Source: JANOQP01 sp044227705
GTDB lineage: Bacteria; Bacteroidota; Bacteroidia; Chitinophagales; Saprospiraceae
Direction of reading: 5' to 3'
NCBI GenBank assembly: GCA_044227705.1
Contig: JBGAWE010000147.1
Coordinates: forward strand, 1 to 11,598
DNA length: 11,598 nt
Shown in pieces: positions 1-7,361 of the stretch. A model generated the notes under the pieces. That model was not told where the DNA came from, ran no database searches, and worked only from the letters and a program-made list of their open reading frames with translations. Every line of letters starts with the position of its first letter. Position 1 is the first letter of the stretch. Both the position numbers and the translations under genes were made by a program.

Positions 1-1150
1 CGGCCGCCGCGAGCAGGGCGAGTCGGACAAAGACCACGGGGTGCCCAGCGTCGGTCACGGCCAGCCCCTCGAGCAAGCGGCGGGCATCCTCGAAGCGGCC
101 ACTTTGGGTGTAAACCTGACCGAGGAGCATTGCGAACAACAGGCGGCCTCTGCCGCCCTCGATGCCGAGCGCTTTTAGAAGGGCCTTCTCAGCGAGGGGG
201 AGCTTGCCCCATTTCAGGTAGGTCCGCCCGAGGCCGTACCATACCCACTGGTTGCGGGGGTAGAGGCTCGTAAGTTTCTTGTAGGTGCGTTCCGACTCCT
301 CGAAAAGGCCGTTGTCGGCATAGGTTTCGCCGAGCATGTTAAGGGTGCCGCTGCGGACAGAGTCATAGGCCAGTGCCCTAGCGACCAGCGAGCGGCCTTC
401 GTCGAGCCGGCCGGTTTTGAAATAGGTGTTCGCAAGGGTGATCGAGATGCGCGTATCGTTCGGCTCGATCTTAAGCCCTTGCTTGAAGTACTTCTCGGCA
501 TTGCCGTAGTCGCCGATGTTGAAGTAGATGGACCCGAGGTAGAGGTAGTTGTTCTCGCTGGGCTTGTCGGCCCGGATGGCGCGGGAGAAATACTCGATGG
601 ACTTTTTCGAGTTCCCCCGGTCGAAATAGAGCGACCCGAGCCGGTTGAGCGGGTCCTCGTAGGTGGAGTCCAGCTGGATGGCCTTGAGTAGGTAAGCCTC
701 GCACTCGTCCCGCTTGCCCGACAATAAAAGGCACCCGCCGAACGCCGACCAGTTGGCGGCTTGGGTCGAGTCGATGGCGAGGGCCGCTTCGAGATAGGGC
801 CGCGCCTCCTCGAAACGGTCGTAGTCGGTCAAGCGGCCGGCCATTATTCGGTAGGCAAAGGTCCAGTTCGGCGCCAGCTCGATGGCCTTTTTCAGGCAGT
901 GGACAACGGAATCGCGGTTGAGCGCCACGCCGGAGAAGGCAGCACCCATCGCCAGGTGCGTCAGCGCGGCCCCCGGCTCCCATTTGAGCGATTCGCGGTA
1001 CTTGCCCAAAATGCGCCGGGCGAGCGCCGAGTCGGGGTTGAGCGGGCTTTCCATCTGCAAGACCCAAGCCTCGAAATAGCTGCGCCGTGCTTGCAGCGTG
1101 GGGTACATGTAGTGCGCCGGGCCGAGCAGCTCTGCGGCGCGGTCGAGCAT
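1..1150 (-). pseudogene. Displaced TPR half of the caspase-like gene, partial at the left edge
   Basis: This stretch is open on the minus strand without a stop from the duplication to base 1, in the frame that would continue the caspase-like gene if one 49-bp copy were removed. Joining the frames gives LLGPAHYMYPTLQARRSYF, which aligns without gaps to the same region in the paralogs at 4346-6331 and 7362-10691. The rest reads as about eight TPR units, for example EKYFKQGLKIEPNDTR and ESERTYKKLTSLYPRN, with the usual small and aromatic residue spacing. TPR arrays are protein-binding scaffolds, so this half probably selected a partner or substrate for the peptidase head. The ATG at 1150 lies inside the duplication and could in principle restart translation, but no convincing ribosome binding site is seen and the product would lack an export signal. 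The 3' end lies outside the window. Confidence 0.8.
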
Positions 1151-2432
1151 CCGGGGGTAGGTGCGCCGGGCCGAGCAGCTCTGCGGCGCGGTCGAGCATC
1201 CGGGGGTAGGGCGCGTACTTTTTGACCCGCTCGGCGCGGTAGAGGCGGGTCTCAGTCCTCTCCATCTTCATCAGGTTGTTGACGGCCTGCTGGGCGTCGT
1301 CCTGCAAGGCGGCGGCGTAGTTTCGGCGCATCGAAGGATGGAGGCGGGCCAGCCTCGGCTCGGCGGCGAGACCCGCGTAGAGCGCGTCGGCGGAGGTCGC
1401 ATCGTCGAAGAAATGCTTCTCTTTCAAAGCCTTTTTGAAAAGTAGGTACCGCTTTCGGATGCTCGAATCGACGGCCGCGAGCACCTCCTCCTCGATCCCC
1501 CGGTTGTCGGCCGGGCTGAAGACGAGCGGTTGCCCCGTGCGGCTTTTGCGGACGGCGGCGAGCTGGTCGGGGAAGACCTTGGCCAGTTTCTCCCCCCGGT
1601 TCCCAATCACCATCGGCACCTGGCTGTGCGGCGCCACCTCCGTCGAGACATGGTCTTCGAGGTATCGGCCGATTTCGGACAGCGTCACCGCCTGGTCGCC
1701 GTTGCCGTCGGCCAGGCCGCAGAGGCCGTCGACGAGGTGGAAGCTGAAAGCCCCGCGCCCGCCTCCCCATTGCTCGCCCTCGAGGCTCTGCTCGTTGGGC
1801 TGGCAGCTCAAAATCTTGATTTCGTTGGCAAACTGCTGGGCGAGGTTCTGGCTCGTGAGCTGCGCCCCGCCGATGCCGCTGCCCGCCAGCTTGCCCGCCC
1901 GGCAGGCGTCGGTGACCACGACGACGCGGCACTTGTTCTCCAGGCTCAACGTCGAGACGACCTCTTTGAGAAAGAAAATCGGGTATGCGCCCGAGACGTA
2001 GGCCTGCGGCGGCGAGTCCCAAAAAAGGAGGAAGCCCTGCTGGCTGCGGGTCTTCGTCTCCACGTCGCCATGGCCGCTGAAATAGATGATGGCCTCGTCG
2101 CCCGCCCGGCTCTCGTCGATGAGCCAGCCGAGGGCCGCGTCGAACTGTGCGGTGGTGGCCGCGCTGTTGGTCAAGACCTTCAGGTGGTCGCTGTCGAGCG
2201 AGCCGCCCGCCTGGCTTCTCAAAAAATTGGCGAAAGCCTCCGCGTCGCGGTCGGCGAACCTCAAGTTGGGGATGCCAGGGTCTTGATAGTCGCTGATGCC
2301 AACGACGACAGCGCGGGTCTGGCAGGGGGCTGGAGAACTGGGATTGGAGATGGTGGCCGCACCTTTTGCCTGTGAAAAAAGCTGGGCAGCGACCATTAAA
2401 CTGGCGGCGGCGAGCGGAAGCGACTTTTTCAT
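471..2432 (-). CDS. Secreted caspase-like (peptidase C14) protein, frameshifted before its TPR half
   Basis: As read, the product is 653 residues, but only about the first 424 are genuine. An N-terminal signal peptide begins MKKSLPLAAASLM. The caspase domain covers about residues 38-265, with His121 in YFSGHGD and Cys177 in TDACRAG as the expected catalytic dyad, plus the EQWGGGRG segment near residues 220-227. An acidic DGNGD...E loop lies at 242-253. A helical junction region shared with two paralogs in this window starts near residue 366. At residue 424 a 49-bp tandem duplication shifts the frame, and the remaining ~229 residues are an Arg/Pro/Gly-rich nonsense tail that stays open because of high GC. 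The true continuation is the TPR-coding stretch running to the left edge. I chose the ATG at 2432, not the in-frame ATG at 2516, because it opens the signal peptide and avoids overlap with the upstream metallopeptidase gene, 56 bases away. The expected role is an exported cysteine peptidase cleaving after Arg or Lys, if the family pattern holds. Confidence 0.85.
   Translation of the reverse strand: MKKSLPLAAASLMVAAQLFSQAKGAATISNPSSPAPCQTRAVVVGISDYQDPGIPNLRFADRDAEAFANFLRSQAGGSLDSDHLKVLTNSAATTAQFDAALGWLIDESRAGDEAIIYFSGHGDVETKTRSQQGFLLFWDSPPQAYVSGAYPIFFLKEVVSTLSLENKCRVVVVTDACRAGKLAGSGIGGAQLTSQNLAQQFANEIKILSCQPNEQSLEGEQWGGGRGAFSFHLVDGLCGLADGNGDQAVTLSEIGRYLEDHVSTEVAPHSQVPMVIGNRGEKLAKVFPDQLAAVRKSRTGQPLVFSPADNRGIEEEVLAAVDSSIRKRYLLFKKALKEKHFFDDATSADALYAGLAAEPRLARLHPSMRRNYAAALQDDAQQAVNNLMKMERTETRLYRAERVKKYAPYPRMLDRAAELLGPAHLPPDARPRRRAARPGALHVPHAASTAQLFRGLGLADGKPAQPRLGARPAHFGQVPRIAQMGAGGRADAPGDGCCLLRRGAQPRFRCPLPEKGHRAGAELDLCLPNNGRPLDRLRPFRGGAALSRSGPRHRLDPSRQLVGVRRVPFIVGQAGRVRGLPTQGHPAGLHLRGPAQPARVALFRPGELEKVHRVFLPRHPGRQAQREQLPLPRVHLLQHRRLRQCREVLQARA
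1112..1209. repeat. Perfect 49-bp tandem duplication causing a frameshift
   Basis: Bases 1112-1160 are repeated exactly at 1161-1209. Because 49 is not a multiple of three, the repeat disrupts the minus-strand caspase-TPR gene that spans it. On the coding strand each copy encodes YPRMLDRAAELLGPAH in the correct frame. The lack of any mismatch between copies indicates a recent event or an assembly error. Confidence 0.97.
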
Positions 2433-2488
2433 CGGATTGATTTTTGTTAAAAAGCCCTGCAAACAGGAGAATTCCCTCAACAATCGCC

Positions 2489-4192
2489 TCACCTCATCTG
2501 CCTGTAAACCGCCCACCGCTCCACTTTCCCCGCGTTACTCAACTGGAAGACCATCCCGCTGAAGTCGCCCGAGTTCTTGTAGCGCAGCATCGAGCCGCCG
2601 CCGAGGTTGACTCGCGCTTGCGGTTCGCCGTATTTTTCGAGGACATCGGCGAGGGGGCTGCCGATTTTGATGCCTTTGGCCGTCGGCTGCGCGTAGCCGT
2701 CGGCGGTCATCAGCAGGAAGGTGTTTTTCTTGAACTTCTGCCCTCCCGTGCCAGTGACGGCCGAGTTGGCAAAGGCTTTCGAGGTCGAAAACTCCTTTGC
2801 CGCCAGCGTGACCACCCGGTCGGGCGCATCGACGAGCTTGCCTCGGACGTTCGTCGCGTCGAGCCGCAAGTCTTTGATGGCCAGGCCGTCGACGGTCTCC
2901 GCCGACAAGTCTATTTCGAGGACGGGTTTGAAAACGGGCTTGATTCCGCGCAGCGCGTCGCGGTTGGCGAGGGCGAGAAAGTTTGAATTTTCGATGGAAA
3001 GCGCGTCGGCCAGATGCCCCTCCGATTGAACCGAGTCCTTTTTGACCGCGCTCAAGATGCCGAGCAAAACATGGGCATCGGCCTGCGTGTGCTGCCATTC
3101 TTTTTGGTCGGCGCAAAGGCGCAGAGCGCGGCGGGCGGCCACCTCGGAATCCTCCCATTCCAGTTCGCGGAACTCCTTTTGGGCGAGGCCGAGCAGGGCA
3201 TGGGCGCAGCCCTCGTTCAAGTGGGCGATGGGGTAAAAAGCGTCGAACTGCCGCGCCTTTTCAAAGTAGTCGATGGCCTCGCCGAGCAGTGCCTCCCGCA
3301 GCGAGTCGGTGCCGGTGCCGCGCGAGCCGACCCGCATCCGCGATTGCGCGTCCAGCTCGACAGGATACGCGAATCGGTTCTCCGACTGCCCGAAAAGCCG
3401 CATCGCCGAGAGCGTCGACAGCACGCCGACGTTGTTGTAAACCTCGCGGCTCTGGAAGTCCTCCAGCACTTTCAAATAGTATTCGAGCGCATCGGGGTAC
3501 TCGCCGAGCGCGGCCAGGTAGTTGCCCATGTCGAAAAGGTCGAGGAGGCTTTTCAGCTTTTCGGCGGACTTCGCGGCCATGCCCTTTCGCTCCGCTTTCG
3601 GGGGGTAATTCGACAAAAGCTCGTCCGTCAGCCCGTATTTTTCATAAACCTTGTCGATGAACTTCGAAGCGATGCCCGCTGTGCTGAAACCCGCCTGATA
3701 GGCGAGGAAGCCGCCGAGATAGTCGGCCTGTATCTCGTCCTCCTTCGCGTCGTCGTTGACCATGCCGCCCACCTTTTTGTCGCTGAAATCGTGGGCAAAG
3801 AATTCCTCCCAGTCGTGCTTTTCATAACAGTGGACAAGTTCGTGGGCGAGGATGTTGGCCAGCGCGTTGAGCGAGTCCTTCCCGAAACCGGCGCAGATGT
3901 CGTAGGCTTTTTCCTCGAAGAGAATCGTCCCAGACTTCGGATAGGCCACCGCTGGGCCGCCGCCGCTCGACTTGACGAAGCGGAGGAAGGGGCGGCGCGA
4001 GCGGTGGTCGCCCTTCGCGTTTTTCAGGCGGTTGAACACCTCTCGGACGGCGGCGGATTTGTAGCTCGGCAGGGTGGAATCGGCGACGAACTCGGCAGCC
4101 GGGGCAGCCGGCGGACAGATAACCGACCTTTCCCCCATTGGATGAAACAGCGCGGAACTGGCAAGAAGCGAGGCGAGGAGGATTGCTTTCAT
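2489..4192 (-). CDS. Secreted M48-like zinc metallopeptidase with TPR-like helices
   Basis: The product is 567 residues. Its N-terminus, MKAILLASLLASSALFHP, looks like a signal peptide. A zincin motif, HELVH, lies at residues 117-121, in the sequence NALANILAHELVHCYEKH. A downstream DEIQAD (152-157) fits the M48-type pattern in which Glu153 supplies the third zinc ligand. Residues about 205-405 are helical and TPR-like (ALEYYLKVLEDFQ, AIDYFEKARQFDAFYP). The C-terminal ~60 residues (GIKIGSPLADVLEKYGEP... to VERWAVYRQ) resemble a small BamE/SmpA-like module; that likeness is tentative. The predicted role is an exported zinc endopeptidase, substrate unknown. It lies 56 bases upstream of a caspase-like gene on the same strand, so co-transcription is likely, and is divergent from another caspase-like gene. 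The start at 4192 was preferred to the longer reading from 4405 because the extension is not protein-like and precedes the signal peptide. The metallopeptidase call is firm on motifs; the exact family is less certain. Confidence 0.85.
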   Translation of the reverse strand: MKAILLASLLASSALFHPMGERSVICPPAAPAAEFVADSTLPSYKSAAVREVFNRLKNAKGDHRSRRPFLRFVKSSGGGPAVAYPKSGTILFEEKAYDICAGFGKDSLNALANILAHELVHCYEKHDWEEFFAHDFSDKKVGGMVNDDAKEDEIQADYLGGFLAYQAGFSTAGIASKFIDKVYEKYGLTDELLSNYPPKAERKGMAAKSAEKLKSLLDLFDMGNYLAALGEYPDALEYYLKVLEDFQSREVYNNVGVLSTLSAMRLFGQSENRFAYPVELDAQSRMRVGSRGTGTDSLREALLGEAIDYFEKARQFDAFYPIAHLNEGCAHALLGLAQKEFRELEWEDSEVAARRALRLCADQKEWQHTQADAHVLLGILSAVKKDSVQSEGHLADALSIENSNFLALANRDALRGIKPVFKPVLEIDLSAETVDGLAIKDLRLDATNVRGKLVDAPDRVVTLAAKEFSTSKAFANSAVTGTGGQKFKKNTFLLMTADGYAQPTAKGIKIGSPLADVLEKYGEPQARVNLGGGSMLRYKNSGDFSGMVFQLSNAGKVERWAVYRQMR

Positions 4193-4345
4193 GTTGAAAC
4201 CCTTTTTGAAAACGATTCGGGGAGGTTGACGTGAAGGTAAGTGGTTCCGAAAACGGCAGGTTATCAGCAAGCAATCAAGTTGTCCTTTCTGCAAAACAGC
4301 CGCGAGGCCTATTTTTACAAAAAATCCGGGCGACCGCATTTCAAC
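4193..4345. promoter_or_regulatory. Divergent intergenic region between metallopeptidase and caspase-TPR genes
   Basis: These 153 bases separate two divergently oriented start codons and must hold the promoters for both transcription units. The sequence is more AT-rich than its flanks, with a TATTTTTAC stretch at 4310-4318. No pair of elements at the spacing of the Bacteroidota consensus (TTTG, about 19-20 bases, TAnnTTTG) could be fixed with confidence on either strand. Both start codons sit in the same TTTCAACATGAA context, which forms a long-distance inverted repeat (4188-4199 and 4339-4350). Confidence 0.45.
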
Positions 4346-6331
4346 ATGAAAACCATCTGCCTTGCGGCAATCCTCTGTCTCTCGCAGGCTGTTTTTTCCC
4401 AGCAATCAAATCCGGCGCAGCCGAAAGGCGCGACCCCCGTCCGCACACCCTCGCTCGCGGGCATCACCCGGGCGCTCGTCATCGGCATCTCCGACTATCA
4501 GGACGCGGGCATCCCCGACCTGCGCTTTGCCCACACCGACGCGGCGGAGTTCGTCGCCTACCTCAAAAGCAGGGGCGGCGGCGGCCTGAAAGACGAGCAA
4601 ATCCTCCTCCTCACCAACCAGCAGGCGACCACCGCCCAGATTTACGGCGGCCTCGATTGGCTACTCGAAGCCTGCGGCCCCGACGACCAAGTGGCGATTT
4701 ATTTCAGCGGCCACGGCGACGTGGAGACGAAAACCGTCCGCCAGCAAGGCTTTCTCCTTGCCTACGACACGCCGAAGACCAACTACATGATTGGGGCCGT
4801 CCGGCTGAACGACCTCAACGGCTACCTCGAGAGCATCGTGCAGGAGAAAAAAGCGCGGGTCGTCGTCATCACCGACGCCTGCCACAGCGGCAACCTCGCG
4901 GGCGGCCGCGACGGCGCGCTGGCCACGGCGACGGCGTTGAGCAGCCAGTTCCAGAACCAGATAAAAATCATGTCGTGCCAGCCCAACGAGCTTTCCCTCG
5001 AGAGCGAGCAGTGGGGCGGCGGGCGCGGCGTGTTCTCCTACTACCTCATCGACGGCCTCACGGGCCTCGCCGACGAGAACGCCGACAACGCCGTGACCCT
5101 CGTCGAACTCGACCGCTACCTCTCCAACACCGTCCCCGCGCAGACCGACCAACAGCAGTTCCCGTTCACCTCGGGCATGAAGGCGGCGCGGCTCGTCGGG
5201 GTGGACGCACAGGCCCTCGTCGACCTGCGCGAGAAGCGGAAACTGCCCGGCGACATGGCACCCGTCGCGCCGAAAGGGTTGATTGAAGACCTCGTCGCCC
5301 GCGCCGATTCCTCGGTCGGAGAGCTTTACGACGCCTTTCTCGCGGCGGTAGACGAGCGGTATTTCCTCCCCTCCGACCTGCGCGAGGGCCGCCAGCCGGG
5401 CCGCTCGGCGAGCGAGCTTTTCGACAGGCTCTCGGGCGAGGCGTCGCTGCGGACGGCCCTGCCGCTGATGCGCCGCAATTTCGCCGTCGCCTTGCAGAGC
5501 GAGTCGCAGCAAGCCATCAATGCCTATCTCCGCGCCGACCAGGCCGAGCTTGCCGCCCGATGGAACCTCGAAATCGACCGCTACAAGACCAACCCCGTCT
5601 ACCTCGCGAAGGCCGCCTCGCTGCTGGGCGAAAAGCACGTCTTGCACGACCAGTTGGTGGCGAAGCAGTTCTATTTCGAGGGCCTCATAAAGCGCCTCGA
5701 GGGCGGCCGGATGGACGACACCGTCCTGCTCAACGAGGCGCTGGCCCTCGAGCTGAAAGCCATCGGGCTGGACAGCGGGGCGGCTTACGTCTTCAATGAG
5801 ATTGGGCTGATTTATGACGAGATTCGGCTGATTTACAAAGCGAAGGAGGATGAGGTGCGGAACCAGTTTTATTCGAAAAAGCAGTTGGACGCTTATGCAG
5901 TGGCCATGGGGCTGGCCCCTAAATGGGTGATGCCGGTGCTGAACACAGCAAACACCTTTTTTGAGATAAGGCGATATAAGGACGCCGGGGAGTTTGCGTT
6001 GAAAACCATCGAACTTGACAGCAACCTGATTGTTCCGCAACTCAAATTGCTGTGTTATACCTACTATTTTACTGGCCAGTATGAACAAGCTGTCTCAACC
6101 AATGAAAGCCTATTGGCTTACTACCCAGAAGAAGCGCTCTATTATTACAACCTCGCTTGTCTCGAGTCTTTGTTGAAACACCAATCGCAAGCAATTGGCT
6201 GGCTTGAAAAAGCAATTCAATTGGGGTATGCGTTTGAGACGATTCAGAGCGATAAAGACCTCGACAACATCCGAGGCACAGAGTCTTTCAAAGTCTTGAT
6301 CAGAGCATACTTTCCTGACAAGAAAAATTGA
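4346..6331 (+). CDS. Secreted caspase-like (peptidase C14) protein with C-terminal TPR repeats
   Basis: The product is 661 residues. A signal peptide (MKTICLAAILCLSQAVFSQQ) is followed by a caspase domain at about residues 40-275. His123 in YFSGHGDVETK and Cys179 in TDACHSGNLAGG form the catalytic dyad, and EQWGGGRGVFS (221-231) is a family signature. An EF-hand-like loop, DENADNAVTLVE, occupies 243-254. A junction region shared with the paralogs covers about 372-450 (MRRNFAVALQSESQQAIN, then LLGEKH and FYFEG). TPR-like helices fill the rest, ending in a TPR end-of-group pattern: YYNLAC, SDKDLDNIR and FPDKKN. Within the tail, a 7-residue unit is tandemly repeated (NEIGLIYDEIRLIYK), where G+C content also drops sharply. 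The ATG at 4346 was chosen over 4241 because it begins the signal peptide. The likely role is an exported Arg/Lys-specific cysteine peptidase with a protein-binding tail; substrate and partner are unknown. Confidence 0.9.
   Translation: MKTICLAAILCLSQAVFSQQSNPAQPKGATPVRTPSLAGITRALVIGISDYQDAGIPDLRFAHTDAAEFVAYLKSRGGGGLKDEQILLLTNQQATTAQIYGGLDWLLEACGPDDQVAIYFSGHGDVETKTVRQQGFLLAYDTPKTNYMIGAVRLNDLNGYLESIVQEKKARVVVITDACHSGNLAGGRDGALATATALSSQFQNQIKIMSCQPNELSLESEQWGGGRGVFSYYLIDGLTGLADENADNAVTLVELDRYLSNTVPAQTDQQQFPFTSGMKAARLVGVDAQALVDLREKRKLPGDMAPVAPKGLIEDLVARADSSVGELYDAFLAAVDERYFLPSDLREGRQPGRSASELFDRLSGEASLRTALPLMRRNFAVALQSESQQAINAYLRADQAELAARWNLEIDRYKTNPVYLAKAASLLGEKHVLHDQLVAKQFYFEGLIKRLEGGRMDDTVLLNEALALELKAIGLDSGAAYVFNEIGLIYDEIRLIYKAKEDEVRNQFYSKKQLDAYAVAMGLAPKWVMPVLNTANTFFEIRRYKDAGEFALKTIELDSNLIVPQLKLLCYTYYFTGQYEQAVSTNESLLAYYPEEALYYYNLACLESLLKHQSQAIGWLEKAIQLGYAFETIQSDKDLDNIRGTESFKVLIRAYFPDKKN
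5798..5839 (+). repeat. Imperfect in-frame 21-bp tandem repeat in a TPR tail
   Basis: Bases 5798-5818 and 5819-5839 are near-identical 21-mers encoding EIGLIYD and EIRLIYK at residues 485-498 of the caspase-TPR protein. The differences are one G/C change early in the unit and changes at the last few bases. The repeat preserves the frame and lengthens one predicted helix by two turns. Confidence 0.85.
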
Positions 6332-6351
6332 AGGCCATGATGAGGATTCAC

Positions 6352-6386
6352 AAAAAGGGCGACGGGATAACCCGTCGCCCGTTTTT
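6352..6386. terminator. Bidirectional intrinsic terminator between convergent genes
   Basis: A perfect 10-bp GC-rich stem (GGGCGACGGG at 6357-6366, CCCGTCGCCC at 6371-6380) closes an ATAA loop. Five A's precede it (6352-6356) and GTTTTT follows (6381-6386), so a U-tract exists in both directions. It starts 20 bases after the stop of the plus-strand caspase-TPR gene and lies just beyond the stop of the minus-strand gene at 6396, serving both. Confidence 0.93.
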
Positions 6387-6395
6387 GCGTCTGTA

Positions 6396-7301
6396 CTACC
6401 TGCTCACCTTGTCGAGGAAAGCAGTGTACATGCGTTTGGCCAACGAGTTGCTCCCGTTCAGTCGAATGGCAGCTTGATACCGCTCGTTGGCAGAGGCCCA
6501 GAACTCTAGGTTCTCAAGTTCTGCGGCCTCCATCAGTGATTTCTGCTGTGCGCTGCCCTTGAGATACTCCTTGTCCTTTTTCAACCCGGCCAAAGCATTC
6601 TCCACCTGTTCCAGTGGGGCGAAGATGAGCTTGGCTTGCTTCGATTTCACCTTGCCGTCGCTTGCCAGTGCCACTTGAACGAAACAGGGCTGCCCGGTTT
6701 TCACGGCCAGTTGTGCCGGGTCGAATGTGAACTCGGCGGCCGAGGTCAGTGCCTCCAAAACGGGCATTTCTTTGGCGGTTTGGTAAACCGTCAGCTTGTA
6801 CACCGAGCCTCCTTTAAGCGCGTACCATCTGATGGTCGCGGTTTGGAGCGCCAACTTTCCACCGATGGGTGGTTGAAAAACAATGGAATCCTTGCCACCC
6901 CACCCTTTTCTCCTCGTGGAAGAATCCTTCGGCAGTTCACCGTAGCCCTTCGCCACAAACGCCATCTGCGCAAACCGCGAACGCTCCCCCTTCGCCGCCA
7001 CCTCTTTGGCCAGCACGGCCATCGAGTGCGCGCCCTTTTGGGCGAAGGCGAGCGAGCGGTCGCCGCTCACAAGGGTGAGCGACGACTTTTTGCCGACCGT
7101 CACCGTCGCGTCGTCGGGGATGACGGTCCCGGCGGTGACGGGCTTGGCCATCGTGCTTCCTTTTTCGGTGTAGGTCACCTTGCCGGTCGCGTCGGAGACG
7201 AGGCAGCCGGTCACCGCTTCGAGGTCGAGGCTCTGGGCGAAGGTGGAGGTGGTGGCGGCCAGCAGCACGGCGGCCAGCCAGTTGGAGAGATTGATTTTCA
7301 T
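6396..7301 (-). CDS. Secreted protein with FecR-like N-terminal region, function unknown
   Basis: The product is 301 residues. A signal peptide, MKINLSNWLAAVLLAATTSTFAQ, precedes a beta-rich region at about 30-110. Its pattern (GKVTYTEKG, then VTAGTVIPDDATVTVGKKSSLTLVSGD split by short turns) resembles FecR-type sensor domains, but no sigma or anti-sigma gene is nearby and no transmembrane segment follows. Residues about 140-215 look like a beta-sandwich module (LALQTATIRWYALKGGSVYK). The last ~70 residues are helical and end in a TPR-like unit (NERYQAAIRLNGSNSLAK). It is the last gene of a minus-strand operon, 60 bases after the large caspase-TPR gene, and ends at the shared terminator. The first ~120 residues are coded by GC-rich DNA and the rest by clearly lower-GC DNA. 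It may be a periplasmic accessory or sensor for the peptidase. I do not recognise a named family. The start at 7301 was chosen over 7361 because of the signal peptide. Confidence 0.85.
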   Translation of the reverse strand: MKINLSNWLAAVLLAATTSTFAQSLDLEAVTGCLVSDATGKVTYTEKGSTMAKPVTAGTVIPDDATVTVGKKSSLTLVSGDRSLAFAQKGAHSMAVLAKEVAAKGERSRFAQMAFVAKGYGELPKDSSTRRKGWGGKDSIVFQPPIGGKLALQTATIRWYALKGGSVYKLTVYQTAKEMPVLEALTSAAEFTFDPAQLAVKTGQPCFVQVALASDGKVKSKQAKLIFAPLEQVENALAGLKKDKEYLKGSAQQKSLMEAAELENLEFWASANERYQAAIRLNGSNSLAKRMYTAFLDKVSR

Positions 7302-7361
7302 TGATGACTTTATTTGAAAGATGATTGGTGCGAACGAGAAAGGGCGGTGTTCCCTCCTCAA

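Noticed and set aside
471..2516. Longer start at 2516 for the frameshifted caspase-like gene
   Set aside because: It would overlap the end of the metallopeptidase gene by 28 bases and place 28 charged residues before an obvious signal peptide.
3014..4234. 406-codon open frame on the plus strand
   Set aside because: It is antisense to the metallopeptidase gene, whose signal peptide, HExxH and TPR-like content are clear. The antisense product is Val/Arg/Glu-rich with no recognisable domain, as expected for high-GC shadow frames.
4280..4318. Possible Bacteroidota promoter: TTG at 4280-4282 and TATTTTTAC at 4310-4318
   Set aside because: The spacing between elements is about 27 bases, well over the usual 19-20, and the second element lacks the final G of the consensus.
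4661..6088. 475-codon open frame on the minus strand
   Set aside because: It lies antisense to the plus-strand caspase-TPR gene with intact catalytic motifs, and has no domain or signal of its own.
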